The notes: generated by a model from the sequence alone, not told the origin. Shown: positions 53,425 to 63,871, counted from the stretch's first letter. The stretch is 64,000 bases of DNA from an uncultured Bradyrhizobium sp. (GCF_947648125.1 NZ_CANSMR010000023.1:52462-116461), one strand, 5' to 3'. A program made the numbers and translations.

Positions 53425-55140
53425 ATGACGGCCACCCCCTCCTCGATCGTCCGCCCCCGCATCGACTGGACGCGCCCCGTCCTGTGGCTGTTCGCCGCGG
53501 TTCTCATTCTCCTGATCCTGCTGCCGCTGTCGTGGCTCGCGGTCTACGCGTTCACCGACAAGAACCGTCATCCGACGCTGGCAAACTTCGTCACGCTGTT
53601 CAGTAATCCGGACTTCCTCGATCCGCTGCTGACGACCGCGATCATCGCGACCACCTCGGCGCTGATCTGCTGCATCGTCGCGGCACCGATCAGCTGGCTG
53701 GTGTCGCGCACCGACATGCCGGGCCGGCAAACCATCCGCGCGCTGGTGACGGCCTCGTTCGTGACGCCGCCGTTCCTCGGCGCGGTCGCCTGGGAACTGC
53801 TGGCGGCGCCGAATTCGGGGCTGCTCAACCAGCTCTACCGGCTGTTCGCAGGCGAGGATGCCGATGCGCTGTTCAACATCTATTCGATGACCGGGATCAT
53901 CTTCGTGATCTCCTGCTACACATTCCCGTTCGTGTTCGTGCTGGTGGCCAATGCGCTCGACACCATGCCGGGCGAGCTGGAAGACGCCTCCGCGATCCTC
54001 GGCGGCAATGCTTGGACCACGGCGCGAAGGGTGACGATCCCGCTGGCGCTGCCCGCGCTGATCGCCGGGGCGCTGATCGCCTTCCTGCAAGCGATGACGC
54101 TGTTCGGCTCGCCGGCGATCCTGGCGCTGCCGGCCGGCTTCCACACCATGACGACCAAGATCTGGAGCCTATTCCAGTATCCGCCGAAGCTCGAGCTCGC
54201 GGCCACCGCCGCGGTGCCGCTGCTGGTGCTGACCATCCTGCTGCTGCAGGGCCAGAAGGCGCTGCTCGGACGGCGCGGCTATTCGGTGATCGGCGGCAAA
54301 TATGGCGCGCCGCGCCGGGTCGAGTTGCGCGGCTGGCGCTGGGCCGCGCTCGGCTTCTGCCTCTTGGTCTTGCTCAATCCCGTCTTCCTGCCTTACCTCG
54401 CGCTGCTCAACGCCGCGTTCTCGCCCAACGCCACCACGCTGGTGACGCCGTCGACGCTGACCTTGCACAACATCGTCTTCGTGTTCACCGAGCTGTCGTC
54501 GACCCAGCTCGCGTTGAAGAACACCGTGATCCTGGGCACCTCGACCGCGACGATCGGCACCATCCTCGCGCTGGTCATCGCCTATGTGACGACGCGCAAG
54601 GTGATCGCCGGCCATCGCATCCTTGGATTCCTTGCCACCGCACCTGTCGCCGTTCCCGGCATCGTGCTCGGCGTCGGCCTGTTCCTGAGCTACACGCGGC
54701 CGCCTTTCGTGCTCTACGGCACGCTGTGGATCCTGCTGCTGGCGTTCCTCACCATCAATTTGCCGTCGGCCTATCAGCAATTGCAGGCGGCGTTCACGAC
54801 CATCCATCCCGAACTCGAGGAAGCGAGCCGCATCCTCGGCGCGACGCGGCTGCAGGCACTGCGCCAGATCACCGCCCCCTTGCTGCGCACCGGCGTGATC
54901 GCGACCTGGTGCTTCATCTTCATCGGCGTGATGCGGGAACTGTCGGCCGCGATCGTGCTGTTCACCTCGCAAACCAAGGTGCTGTCGGTCCTGATCTACG
55001 ATCTCAACGAAGGCGGCGACCTCGCCGCGATCGCCGTACTCGGCATCGCGATGCTGGTGATCACATTCGCTGTGGTGCTGGCGGTGAACCAGATCCCAAT
55101 GTCCGGCGGCAACGCCGGCGCGAAGCTGCGGAACGGGTAG
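53425..55140 (+). CDS. ABC transporter permease, fused two-domain (FbpB type)
   Basis: 571 residues with about 12 membrane helices in two homologous halves, as in FbpB/ThiP/PhnU-type permeases that act as a single chain. Each half has an EAA-like loop: LEDASAILGGNAWTTARRV near 185 and LEEASRILGATRLQALRQI near 465. It completes the importer encoded by the two preceding genes. The 107-nt spacer with a repeat before it may reduce its expression relative to the binding protein. ATG 53425 is preceded by GGGGAGAG. Confidence 0.9.
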   Translation: MTATPSSIVRPRIDWTRPVLWLFAAVLILLILLPLSWLAVYAFTDKNRHPTLANFVTLFSNPDFLDPLLTTAIIATTSALICCIVAAPISWLVSRTDMPGRQTIRALVTASFVTPPFLGAVAWELLAAPNSGLLNQLYRLFAGEDADALFNIYSMTGIIFVISCYTFPFVFVLVANALDTMPGELEDASAILGGNAWTTARRVTIPLALPALIAGALIAFLQAMTLFGSPAILALPAGFHTMTTKIWSLFQYPPKLELAATAAVPLLVLTILLLQGQKALLGRRGYSVIGGKYGAPRRVELRGWRWAALGFCLLVLLNPVFLPYLALLNAAFSPNATTLVTPSTLTLHNIVFVFTELSSTQLALKNTVILGTSTATIGTILALVIAYVTTRKVIAGHRILGFLATAPVAVPGIVLGVGLFLSYTRPPFVLYGTLWILLLAFLTINLPSAYQQLQAAFTTIHPELEEASRILGATRLQALRQITAPLLRTGVIATWCFIFIGVMRELSAAIVLFTSQTKVLSVLIYDLNEGGDLAAIAVLGIAMLVITFAVVLAVNQIPMSGGNAGAKLRNG

Positions 55141-55149
55141 CGACGCTCG

Positions 55150-55262
55150 CGTCCCGGACGCGCTGCGGCGTGACAACGCTGCTGCGCAGAGCCGGGACCC
55201 AGCAACCATAGGCCCCGGCTCAGCAGCGCACCGCTACGCGCTGCACTGCGTCCGGGGCACGA
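55150..55262. repeat. REP-like repeat
   Basis: GCGTCCCGGACGCGCTGCGG, GCCGGGACCCAGCAACCATA and GGCCCCGGCTCAGCAGCGCA with GCGTCCGGGGCACG form overlapping inverted repeats between same-strand genes. This is a diverged relative of the REP pairs elsewhere. Confidence 0.65.
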
Positions 55263-55330
55263 ACAACATCCATCTGGCAATCGCCACATTCATCCCGATA
55301 TAAAGCGGAACCCCGCACCATGAGGATCGC

Positions 55331-57439
55331 GTGACCAAATCCGCCACCACAACATCGCCCCCTGTCGCGCCGCGCCGGCCGCATTCCTTCACCACCCACG
55401 GCATCACGGTGAGCGACGACTATGCCTGGATCAAGGATCCGAAATGGCAGGAGGTGCTGCGCGATCCCTCGATCCTCGATCCCGACATCCGGAGCTATCT
55501 CGAAGCCGAGAACGGCTACACCGAGAGCCTGCTCGGCCACACCGACGGTTTGCAGAAGCGGCTGGTCAAGGAGATGCGCGGCCGGATCAAGGAGGATGAT
55601 TCCAGCGTGCCGTCGCCGGACGGTCCGTTCGCCTATTTCCGCAAGTTCCGCGAAGGCGGCCAGCACGAGCTGTACTGCCGCACGCTGCGCGACGGCGGCG
55701 ACGCCCATGTCGTGCTCGACGGCGACGCGCTAGCGAAGGACCATAAATACTTCAAGTTCGGCGGCAGCCGGCATTCCAACGATCACCGGCTGCATGCCTG
55801 GAGTGCCGACACCAAGGGCTCCGAATATTTCTCGATTCGCGTGCGCGACTGGGCAACCGGCGGTGATCTGGACGACCTCGTCGAGGAAACCGACGGCGGC
55901 GTGGTCTGGGCCGCGGATTCCAAAAGCTTCTTCTACGTCAAGCTCGACGACAATCACCGCCCGATGCAGGTGTGGCGGCACCGGCTCGGCACCAAGCAGG
56001 CCGACGACGTCCTGATCTATGAGGAGCAGGATTCCGGCTGGTTCACCCATCTGCACGAGAGCGCCAGCGGCCGCTTCTGCGTCATCGCCGGCGGCGACCA
56101 CGAGACCTCGGAGCAGCGGCTGATCGATCTCGCCAATCCCGACGCCCCGCCGCGGCTGGTCGCGGCGCGCGAGGAGGGCGTGCAATATTCGATCGCCGAC
56201 CGCGGCGACGAGCTCTTCATCCTGACCAATGCCGACGACGCCATCGACTTCAAGGTCGTCACCGCGCCGCTCGCCGCGCCCGGGCGCGCCAACTGGCGCG
56301 ACCTGATCCCGTATCGCGAGGGCGTCTATGTGCTCGACGTCGAGCTCTATGCCGGCCACATGGTGCGGCTGGAGCGCGCCAACGCGCTGCCGGCGATCAT
56401 CATCCGCGACCTCAAGAGCGGCGAAGAGCACGCGATCGCCTTCGACGAGGCGGCCTATTCGCTCGACACCATGGGCGGCTACGAATTCGAGACCACAAAT
56501 CTGCGTTTCGCCTATTCGTCGATGACGACGCCGTCGGAGGTCTATGACTACGACATGGCGACGCGGACGCGGGTATTACGCAAGCGGCAGGAGATTCCCT
56601 CCGGCCACAACCCGGCCGACTACGTCACCACGCGCATCATGGCGACCTCGCATGACGGCGCGCAGGTGCCGGTCTCGATCCTGCACCGCAAGGATTTCGT
56701 TCGCGACGGCAACGCGCCGCTGCTGCTCTATGGCTACGGCTCCTACGGCATGGCGATGCCGGCGTCGTTTGCCGCCAACCGGCTGTCGCTGGTCGACCGC
56801 GGTTTCGTCTATGCGATCGCGCATATCCGCGGCGGCGCCGACAAGGGCTGGGGCTGGTATCTCGACGGCAAGCGCGAGAAGAAGCCCAACACGTTCGACG
56901 ATTTCGCTGCCGCCGGGCGCGCGCTGTGTGATGCGAAATACACGGATGCGAAACGCATCGTCGGCCATGGCGGCTCGGCGGGCGGCATGCTGATGGGAGC
57001 GGTCGCCAACCGCGCCGGCGAGTTGTTCGCCGGCATCGTCGCCGAAGTACCGTTCGTCGATGTGCTCAACACCATGCTCGACGACACGCTGCCGCTGACG
57101 CCGCCGGAATGGCCGGAATGGGGCAACCCGATCGAGAGCGAAAAGGACTTTCGCACCATCCTGTCCTATTCGCCCTACGACAATGTCGCGGCAAAGGACT
57201 ATCCGGCCATCCTCGCGATGGGCGGCTTGACCGATCCGCGCGTCACCTATTGGGAGCCGGCGAAATGGATCGCGCGGCTGCGCGCCACGATGCGCGGCGG
57301 CGGCCCGGTGCTGCTGCGCACCAACATGGGCGCCGGCCACGGCGGCGCCTCCGGGCGCTTCAACCGCCTCGACGAAGTCGCGATCGTCTACGCGTTCGCG
57401 CTGTGGGCGGTCGGGATGGCGGACAGGGCGGAGGTGTAG
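55331..57439 (+). CDS. S9-family peptidase (oligopeptidase B-like)
   Basis: 702 residues of the prolyl oligopeptidase family. The N-terminal beta-propeller (about 75-410) restricts entry to small peptides. The C-terminal hydrolase has nucleophile motif GHGGSAGGMLM, an Asp in GLTDPRVTYWEP and a His in GAGHGGASGRF. The length and ALPAIIIRD/DDYAWIKDPKW blocks fit oligopeptidase B (PtrB), which cuts after basic residues. No signal peptide is visible, so it is probably cytoplasmic. The start is GTG at 55331 after AGGA. Confidence 0.9.
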   Translation: MTKSATTTSPPVAPRRPHSFTTHGITVSDDYAWIKDPKWQEVLRDPSILDPDIRSYLEAENGYTESLLGHTDGLQKRLVKEMRGRIKEDDSSVPSPDGPFAYFRKFREGGQHELYCRTLRDGGDAHVVLDGDALAKDHKYFKFGGSRHSNDHRLHAWSADTKGSEYFSIRVRDWATGGDLDDLVEETDGGVVWAADSKSFFYVKLDDNHRPMQVWRHRLGTKQADDVLIYEEQDSGWFTHLHESASGRFCVIAGGDHETSEQRLIDLANPDAPPRLVAAREEGVQYSIADRGDELFILTNADDAIDFKVVTAPLAAPGRANWRDLIPYREGVYVLDVELYAGHMVRLERANALPAIIIRDLKSGEEHAIAFDEAAYSLDTMGGYEFETTNLRFAYSSMTTPSEVYDYDMATRTRVLRKRQEIPSGHNPADYVTTRIMATSHDGAQVPVSILHRKDFVRDGNAPLLLYGYGSYGMAMPASFAANRLSLVDRGFVYAIAHIRGGADKGWGWYLDGKREKKPNTFDDFAAAGRALCDAKYTDAKRIVGHGGSAGGMLMGAVANRAGELFAGIVAEVPFVDVLNTMLDDTLPLTPPEWPEWGNPIESEKDFRTILSYSPYDNVAAKDYPAILAMGGLTDPRVTYWEPAKWIARLRATMRGGGPVLLRTNMGAGHGGASGRFNRLDEVAIVYAFALWAVGMADRAEV

Positions 57440-57471
57440 GGGTGCCAGTTGGCTTGCGCGGTCCCCTCCCC

Positions 57472-57636
57472 ATCGTCGTCCCGCCTAGTGCGCAATTGCG
57501 CACGGGAGCCGGGACCCATACCGCGTGATCTATTGAGCAAGGAAGTCGCAGGACCACCGCACACAACGCAACTGCCAGTCTTCGCCAAACTCCTCCCTGT
57601 GGTGATGGGTCCCTGCTTTCGCAGGGACGACAGCGG
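57472..57636. repeat. REP-like inverted repeat pair
   Basis: TCGTCCCGCCTA plus the palindrome GTGCGCAATTGCGCAC (57488-57503) and GGAGCCGGGACCCATA face the inverse GATGGGTCCCTGCTTTCGCA at 57603 and GGGACGAC. It lies between convergent genes. Confidence 0.8.
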
Positions 57637-57683
57637 AATGCGTGGCGGTCGCTGATCAAGGAAGACGGCGGAGGTTGCGGCAG

Positions 57684-58403
57684 CTACCGCCCCTTCGCCT
57701 TCCGCCAGGCAGCAAAATCCTTCAGCGTCTGCTCGTCGGTCGCGGGATAGAGGCCGAAGATGCCGCGGCCGTTCTGGACCTGCTCGGTGACGAAATCCTC
57801 GAACGCGGTCATCTCGAAAGTCTCGTCCGCGATCTCGTCGGCGAGATGCGCCGGGATCACGATGACGCCATCGCTGTCGCCGAGGATCACGTCGCCCGGA
57901 AACACCGGCGCGTCGCCGCAGCCGATCGGCACATTGATCTCGATCGCCTGGTGCAGCGTCAGGTTGGTCGGTGCGCTTGGGCGATGATGAAACGCCGGAA
58001 AGCCGAGCCGCGCGATCTCGGCCGAATCGCGGAAGCCACCGTCGGTGACGACGCCGGCGCAGCCGCGCTTCATCAGCCGCGTCACCAGGATCGCGCCGGC
58101 CGACGCCGCGCGCGCATCCTTGCGGCTGTCCATGACCAGCACGCTGCCGGGCGGGCAATCCTCGATCGCCTTGCGCTGCGGATGCGCGCGGTCGCGGAAC
58201 ACCTCGATCGAGTTGAGGTCCTCGCGCGCCGGCATGTAGCGCAAGGTGAAGGCCTCGCCGACCATGGTCGGCTGATCCGGGCTCAAGGGGTGAACATCCT
58301 GGATGATCTGGATGCGCAAGCCGCGCTTGAACAGCGCGGTCGCAACCGTCGCGGTCGAGACGGATTTCAGCTTGTTGCGGGTGGTGTCGCTGAGTTTGGA
58401 CAT
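57684..58403 (-). CDS. RraA-family protein (HMG/oxaloacetate aldolase-like)
   Basis: 239 residues of the RraA/HMG aldolase family. The glycine-rich phosphate/pyruvate-binding segment reads APVFPGDVILGDSDGVIVIP, and the acidic-Arg block is GVVTDGGFRDSAE with the conserved Arg and Asp. Proteins of this family either cleave 4-hydroxy-2-oxo acids or regulate RNase E; the metabolic role is likelier here. It lies 91 nt downstream of a sugar-acid dehydratase on the same strand. It could therefore cleave the keto acid made from a pentonate, which is an inference. ATG 58403 is preferred over a frame running into repeat DNA. Confidence 0.85.
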   Translation of the reverse strand: MSKLSDTTRNKLKSVSTATVATALFKRGLRIQIIQDVHPLSPDQPTMVGEAFTLRYMPAREDLNSIEVFRDRAHPQRKAIEDCPPGSVLVMDSRKDARAASAGAILVTRLMKRGCAGVVTDGGFRDSAEIARLGFPAFHHRPSAPTNLTLHQAIEINVPIGCGDAPVFPGDVILGDSDGVIVIPAHLADEIADETFEMTAFEDFVTEQVQNGRGIFGLYPATDEQTLKDFAAWRKAKGR

Positions 58404-58418
58404 GTGATTTTCCCGGTT

Positions 58419-58493
58419 GTCATTCCGGGATGGTCCGAAGGACCAGACCCGGAATCTCGAGGTTCCAGGTTCGCTTCGCGCCCCGGAATGACG
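58419..58493. repeat. CATTCCGGG-type inverted repeat
   Basis: GTCATTCCGGGATGGTCCGA and GGACCAGACCCGGAATCTCG form one hairpin, and the outer GTCATTCCGGG pairs with CCCCGGAATGAC near 58493. It lies between the dehydratase and RraA genes in one operon. Confidence 0.75.
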
Positions 58494-58494
58494 G

Positions 58495-60234
<1,740 letters not shown>

Positions 60235-60251
60235 CTTGGATGCGCCATCTG

Positions 60252-60296
60252 CTTCGATATTGCGTGTTTCGATATCGCGTGTTTCGACATTGCACG
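60252..60296. repeat. Three tandem 15-bp repeats upstream of the dehydratase
   Basis: CTTCGATATTGCGTG, TTTCGATATCGCGTG and TTTCGACATTGCACG are contiguous copies at 18-62 nt before the dehydratase start on the minus strand. They could be a regulator-binding array or a leader element. The unit length of 15 is not a whole helical turn. Confidence 0.8.
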
Positions 60297-60393
60297 CGCG
60301 CGGCCTCAGCGCGCATGCCCTGCGCCACGCATATACAGGATTTCCGGACGTGTCGTCCCGCGCGCGGCGCAGACGTGCCGTTCGCCGCCCGCG

Positions 60394-60417
60394 CCCGTTG
60401 CACAAATCTGTACGGGC
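60394..60417. promoter_or_regulatory. Inverted repeat CCCGT-N13-ACGGG upstream of the dehydratase
   Basis: CCCGT (60394-60398) and ACGGG (60412-60416) flank 13 bases, in the promoter region of the sugar-acid dehydratase. The segment CCCGTACAGAT on the minus strand resembles CCCGTACAAAT at 61207-61222 near the FixJ-like gene. A shared binding site is possible but unproven. Confidence 0.3.
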
Positions 60418-60498
60418 CTGCTCCACCCGCTGGGCGTGCGGCGCACAAACTCCGCAACGTGGAAATCGGAGCGTGAACCAGCCTTGCCCGACCTCGGC

Positions 60499-61131
60499 TT
60501 ACTTTTGCTGCGCCGTCATCACGATGCGGACGAGGTCGGCGGCGTTGCGCGCGCCGAGCTTCTTCATGATGTTGGCGCGGTGATCCTCGATCGTGCGCGG
60601 GCTGATCCCGAGGTGACGCCCGGCCTCCTTGTTGGAGGCGCCCGCGGTGAACTGCTCGAGCACTTCGCGTTCGCGGCGGGTCAGCGGCTCGCGGCCGGGA
60701 AAGTGCAGCGCGGCGATGCGCGATGCAGAGGTCTCGGCCTGGCGCCTTGTATAGGCGTCGATCGCCTCATTGAGGCGGCTGACGATCTCGTTGCCGCGGA
60801 ACGGCTTCTCGATGAAGTCGAGCGCGCCGTTCTTGATGGCGCTGACCGCCATCGTGATGTCGCCCTGGCCGGAGATCATGAAGATCGGCGCCGGATAATC
60901 CTCGCCGTGGAGTTCCTTCAGGATATCGAGGCCGGATTTGCCGGGAATGTGCACGTCGAGCAGGATGCAGGCCGGCGTCCGGCTGCGCGCCACCGCAAGC
61001 AGCGCGGCGCCGTCCGCAAAGCAGATCACCTTGTAGCCAGCGGTCGACAGGACCACGGAAAGCGTCTCGCGAACGGCGGGGTCGTCGTCGACTACGAAGA
61101 TTTCCCCGCGAGGAGCGCCATTCTCAACCAT
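60499..61131 (-). CDS. FixJ-family two-component response regulator
   Basis: 210 residues from ATG 61131, which is 6 nt after GGACGG; ATG 61137 lies directly on it. The receiver (about 8-120) has IFVVDDDPAVRETL, the phospho-acceptor Asp in ACILLDVHIPG, and the Lys in DFIEKPF. The LuxR-type HTH (about 145-205) has LTRREREVLEQFTAG and ISPRTIEDHRANIMKKLG. It looks like FixJ/NodW-type activators. No histidine kinase is adjacent. It lies 265 nt upstream of the dehydratase on the same strand, so it may regulate that operon. Confidence 0.9.
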   Translation of the reverse strand: MVENGAPRGEIFVVDDDPAVRETLSVVLSTAGYKVICFADGAALLAVARSRTPACILLDVHIPGKSGLDILKELHGEDYPAPIFMISGQGDITMAVSAIKNGALDFIEKPFRGNEIVSRLNEAIDAYTRRQAETSASRIAALHFPGREPLTRREREVLEQFTAGASNKEAGRHLGISPRTIEDHRANIMKKLGARNAADLVRIVMTAQQK

Positions 61132-61206
61132 ATGCATCCGTCCATCAGTGGTGAAGCGTGCTGCCCAGACTGCACAAGACGTAACTTGACCATCTCGATC
61201 AATGGA

Positions 61207-61222
61207 CCCGTATTTGTACGGG
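61207..61222. promoter_or_regulatory. Perfect palindrome CCCGTA-TTTG-TACGGG
   Basis: This 6-4-6 inverted repeat lies 76 nt upstream of the FixJ-like start and 93 nt before the small gene at 61315. Position and symmetry suggest an operator, perhaps of the adjacent regulator itself. A related half-site pair is at 60394-60417. Confidence 0.45.
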
Positions 61223-61314
61223 ACGTCCGCTTAACGCACAAGTAGCACCGCGTTCCCTAAAAGTGTGGCAGTGGAGAAACATGCATGGAAAATGCAGCGG
61301 CGGACGGCGTTTAG

Positions 61315-61593
61315 GTGAGCCTGGACGAGGGCAGCGATCCCCACAGCCTGATCGTGACGGACCTGGTCGCGCTGATCGGCCATGTCCAGGCGAGCCTGCG
61401 GCTGATCGAGGCGGCGATTGCGCGCGAGGCATTTCTGGCCGAGCAGGACGCCGCCGCCGACGTCTTCGTGCTCGACGATGTCACCCCGCGCTACGCGGTG
61501 GCCTTCACGGCCCTAAAGGCCTGCGACGCCGGCCTCGGCATGGCGCTCGATCGGCTGCGCGATCCAGAGGCGCCGGCGCGTCTCCTGAACTGA
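61315..61593 (+). CDS. Small hypothetical protein
   Basis: 92 residues from GTG 61315, immediately after an in-frame stop, with only a weak GGCGGA upstream. It is acidic and mainly helical, with alternating hydrophobic positions (LIVTDLVALIGHVQASLRLI) and a later FTALKACDAGLGMALDRL. I recognise no domain. Amino-acid composition and codon bias look like a real gene, and it fills an otherwise empty 360-nt stretch. Function unknown. Confidence 0.5.
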   Translation: MSLDEGSDPHSLIVTDLVALIGHVQASLRLIEAAIAREAFLAEQDAAADVFVLDDVTPRYAVAFTALKACDAGLGMALDRLRDPEAPARLLN

Positions 61594-61750
61594 CCAGCCG
61601 GACCGGCCGCCACCCAATTCGGCGCCATCACGCAGATTGTGCCGACGACGGCCCAACCCGCGAGGCGACGATCCGTTCCACATTCGGATTGGCGGCAGGC
61701 ATCTCCCGCCCAGCCGGGTCAAGCCTTCTGGAAGTCAGGCCTTCCTGATA

Positions 61751-62068
61751 TCAGGCCCTGGCCCGCTCTTCGTCGGAGCCCGACCGCCGCTTGCTCGGCT
61801 TGCCCTTGAGGAAGCTGATGTCCATTTCGGTGCCGTTGACGCGGACCAGCTCGCAGCGGCGATAAGCGAGCCCGGTCGACGACAGCAAGAGGAAGAACTC
61901 CTTCAGGTTGAGCCCCTGAATGGAACCCTCGACGGTCAGCGCCGCGTCATTGTCGGAGATGGCATTGAGCTGGCAGTCGCGCCGCCAGGTGCCATCGATG
62001 GCCATGATGCAGACATCGACGCCCCGGCTGAACGAGACACGCTCAATGGATTTGCCGTCCTCCGTCAT
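61751..62068 (-). CDS. PilZ-like domain protein
   Basis: 105 residues. The beta-barrel pattern and the SDNDAALTVEG and TEMDISFLKG segments resemble alphaproteobacterial PilZ-type domains. The RxxxR motif needed for c-di-GMP is only partly kept (RVSFSR and RR), so binding is uncertain. It ends in a basic/acidic tail. It starts 3 nt after the cheR stop and belongs to the chemotaxis operon as its last gene. Any link between c-di-GMP and chemotaxis is an inference. Confidence 0.7.
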   Translation of the reverse strand: MTEDGKSIERVSFSRGVDVCIMAIDGTWRRDCQLNAISDNDAALTVEGSIQGLNLKEFFLLLSSTGLAYRRCELVRVNGTEMDISFLKGKPSKRRSGSDEERARA

Positions 62069-62071
62069 CGC

Positions 62072-62929
62072 TCAATATCCGACCGCCATGGCAGCTCTCG
62101 GCATTGCAAGCGCTGCCCGCACGCCGCTCGGCCGGTACAGGCCACGCCGCTCGGGAATGGGTTTGAACGTGTCGGTCAGGCCGACAACGGTTTCGGCGGC
62201 GCCGAGCACCAGGAAGCCGTCGGCCTCCATCAACCTGGCGAGCCGGTTGAAGATGTTGATCTTGGTGTCCTGATCGAAATAGATCAGCACGTTGCGGCAG
62301 AAGATCACATCGAACGTGCCGAGCTGGGAGAAATCGTGCAGCAGATTGAGCTGACGGTGCTGCACCATCGCGCGCAACTCGGGATTGATCTGCCAGAGTT
62401 CGCCCGACTGCTTGAAGTACTTCACCAGCATCTGGATCGGCAGCCCGCGCTGCACCTCGAACTGGCTGTAGATGCCGGCCTTCGACTTCTCCAGCACCTC
62501 CTGCGACAGATCGGTCGCTGTGATCTCGACCCGCCATCCCGCAAGCGCCGCGCCCATTTCCTTTAGGCACATCGCCAGCGAATAAGGCTCCTGGCCGGTC
62601 GAGCCGGCGGCACACCAGATCCGGATGCTGCGGCGCGCGGCACGCGCTTTCAGAACCTCGGGCATGATGGTGTCGCGGAAATGGTCGAACGGCACCTTGT
62701 CGCGGAAGAAGAACGTCTCGTTGGTGGTCATCGCCTCGACCGCCTGGACGGTGTGCGTCGATGAGCCGGCCTTGATCTTGGCGATCAGGTCGGGAATGCC
62801 GGACAGGCCGCACTTGCGCGCCAGCGGCAGCAGGCGGCTTTCGATCAGATATTGCTTGTCCGCGGACAGATCGAGACCGGAATGGTCCTTCAGGAGCTTA
62901 CGCAGATACTCGTAGTCGGGGGGCGTCAC
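62072..62929 (-). CDS. cheR: Chemotaxis protein methyltransferase CheR
   Basis: 285 residues. The N-terminal helical domain (about 1-75) precedes the SAM-binding Rossmann domain. NETFFFRD, IRIWCAAGSTGQEPYSLAM and VIFCRNVLIYFD are diagnostic. It methylates glutamates of chemoreceptors (EC 2.1.1.80). The start is GTG at 62929 with GAGG upstream. It sits 35 nt after cheY. The methylesterase gene cheB, often next to cheR, is not between cheA and the end of this operon. Confidence 0.95.
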   Translation of the reverse strand: MTPPDYEYLRKLLKDHSGLDLSADKQYLIESRLLPLARKCGLSGIPDLIAKIKAGSSTHTVQAVEAMTTNETFFFRDKVPFDHFRDTIMPEVLKARAARRSIRIWCAAGSTGQEPYSLAMCLKEMGAALAGWRVEITATDLSQEVLEKSKAGIYSQFEVQRGLPIQMLVKYFKQSGELWQINPELRAMVQHRQLNLLHDFSQLGTFDVIFCRNVLIYFDQDTKINIFNRLARLMEADGFLVLGAAETVVGLTDTFKPIPERRGLYRPSGVRAALAMPRAAMAVGY

Positions 62930-62964
62930 GGGAGCCTCGCAAAGGCAAAGGGTGAAACTGGGGA

Positions 62965-63354
62965 TTAGGCTTCGGCCGACGCATCGAGCGCCAGCAGACC
63001 CACCTCCTGGAATTTCGCGATCACGATGTCCTTGTCGAACGGCTTCATGATGTACTCGTTGGCACCGGCATGCAGCGCCCGCGAGATGTGGTCGATGCCG
63101 TTCTCGGTGGTGCAGAACACCACCTTCGGCACGTCACCGCCCGCCATGCGGCGGAGCTGCACGAGGAATTCGAAACCGTCCATGACAGGCATGTTCCAGT
63201 CGAGCAGCACCGCGTCGGGCAGCGCCTGCTTGCAGGCCTCGAGCGCGACCGCGCCGTCCTCGGCTTCGATGACGGTGAATTCCATTCCTTCGAGGATGCG
63301 GCGTGCGATCTTGCGCACCACACCGGAATCGTCGACGACAAGACATGTCTTCAT
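62965..63354 (-). CDS. cheY: Chemotaxis response regulator CheY
   Basis: 129 residues, a single receiver domain. The acidic pair is in LVVDDSGVVRK, the phospho-acceptor Asp in VLLDWNMPVMDG, the Thr in VFCTTENG and the Lys in YIMKPFDKDI. It carries the signal from CheA to the flagellar motor or acts as a phosphate sink. It sits 43 nt after cheW in the che operon. ATG 63354 follows AGGAGG-like sequence (GGAGGCC). Confidence 0.95.
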   Translation of the reverse strand: MKTCLVVDDSGVVRKIARRILEGMEFTVIEAEDGAVALEACKQALPDAVLLDWNMPVMDGFEFLVQLRRMAGGDVPKVVFCTTENGIDHISRALHAGANEYIMKPFDKDIVIAKFQEVGLLALDASAEA

Positions 63355-63397
63355 ATGTTGGCCTCCTTGTGGAATCCGCCGTCTCCGCGGCGGAGCG

Positions 63398-63871
63398 TTA
63401 CGCTGCAGCAGCTGTTTTGGGCACCAGTTCGAGCACGCGATCGATATCGAGGACGACCATGAGCTGGCCGTCGAGGCGGTGGACGCCGCCGGCGAGCTTG
63501 GCCATGCGGGGGTCGAGGTTGACCGGATTGTCCTCGCGGCCGTCGTTGGGCAGCCGCAGCACCTCGCCGATCTGGTCGATCAGCAGGCCATAGGATTCGC
63601 CGCGCTGGTCGACGCCGACCGCCATCGGCGGCTTGCCGTCGTCGGCCTTCGGCAGGCCGAGCCGGGCGCGCATGTCGACCACGGTGACGATGCGGCCGCG
63701 CAGATTGAGCACGCCGGCGATCTCGCTGGAGGCCAGCGGCACCCGCGTCAGCCGCTCCGGCATGAACACGTCCTGCACCCGCGAGATCGGCAGGCCGAAC
63801 AGCTGCCCACCGATCACGGCGGTGACGTATTCGGCCATCGCGCCTTCACTGGTCTCGGTCTTGCTGGTCAT
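63398..63871 (-). CDS. cheW: Chemotaxis coupling protein CheW
   Basis: 157 residues from ATG 63871, after AGGAACAGGA; ATG 63889 would add six residues. The two SH3-like barrels of CheW are seen: EYVTAVIGGQLFGLPISRVQ, IAGVLNLRGRIVTVVDMR and the later SYGLLIDQIGEVL and VVLDIDRVLEL. It links receptors to CheA. It is the second gene of the operon, 22 nt after cheA. Confidence 0.94.
   Translation of the reverse strand: MTSKTETSEGAMAEYVTAVIGGQLFGLPISRVQDVFMPERLTRVPLASSEIAGVLNLRGRIVTVVDMRARLGLPKADDGKPPMAVGVDQRGESYGLLIDQIGEVLRLPNDGREDNPVNLDPRMAKLAGGVHRLDGQLMVVLDIDRVLELVPKTAAAA

Noticed and set aside
60252-60296. Possible CRISPR array
   Set aside because: The three 15-bp units are directly adjacent with no spacers, and there are no cas genes.
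61190-61206. FixK/FNR box near the FixJ-like gene
   Set aside because: TTGAC and ATCAA half-sites are present, but seven bases separate them, not the four expected.
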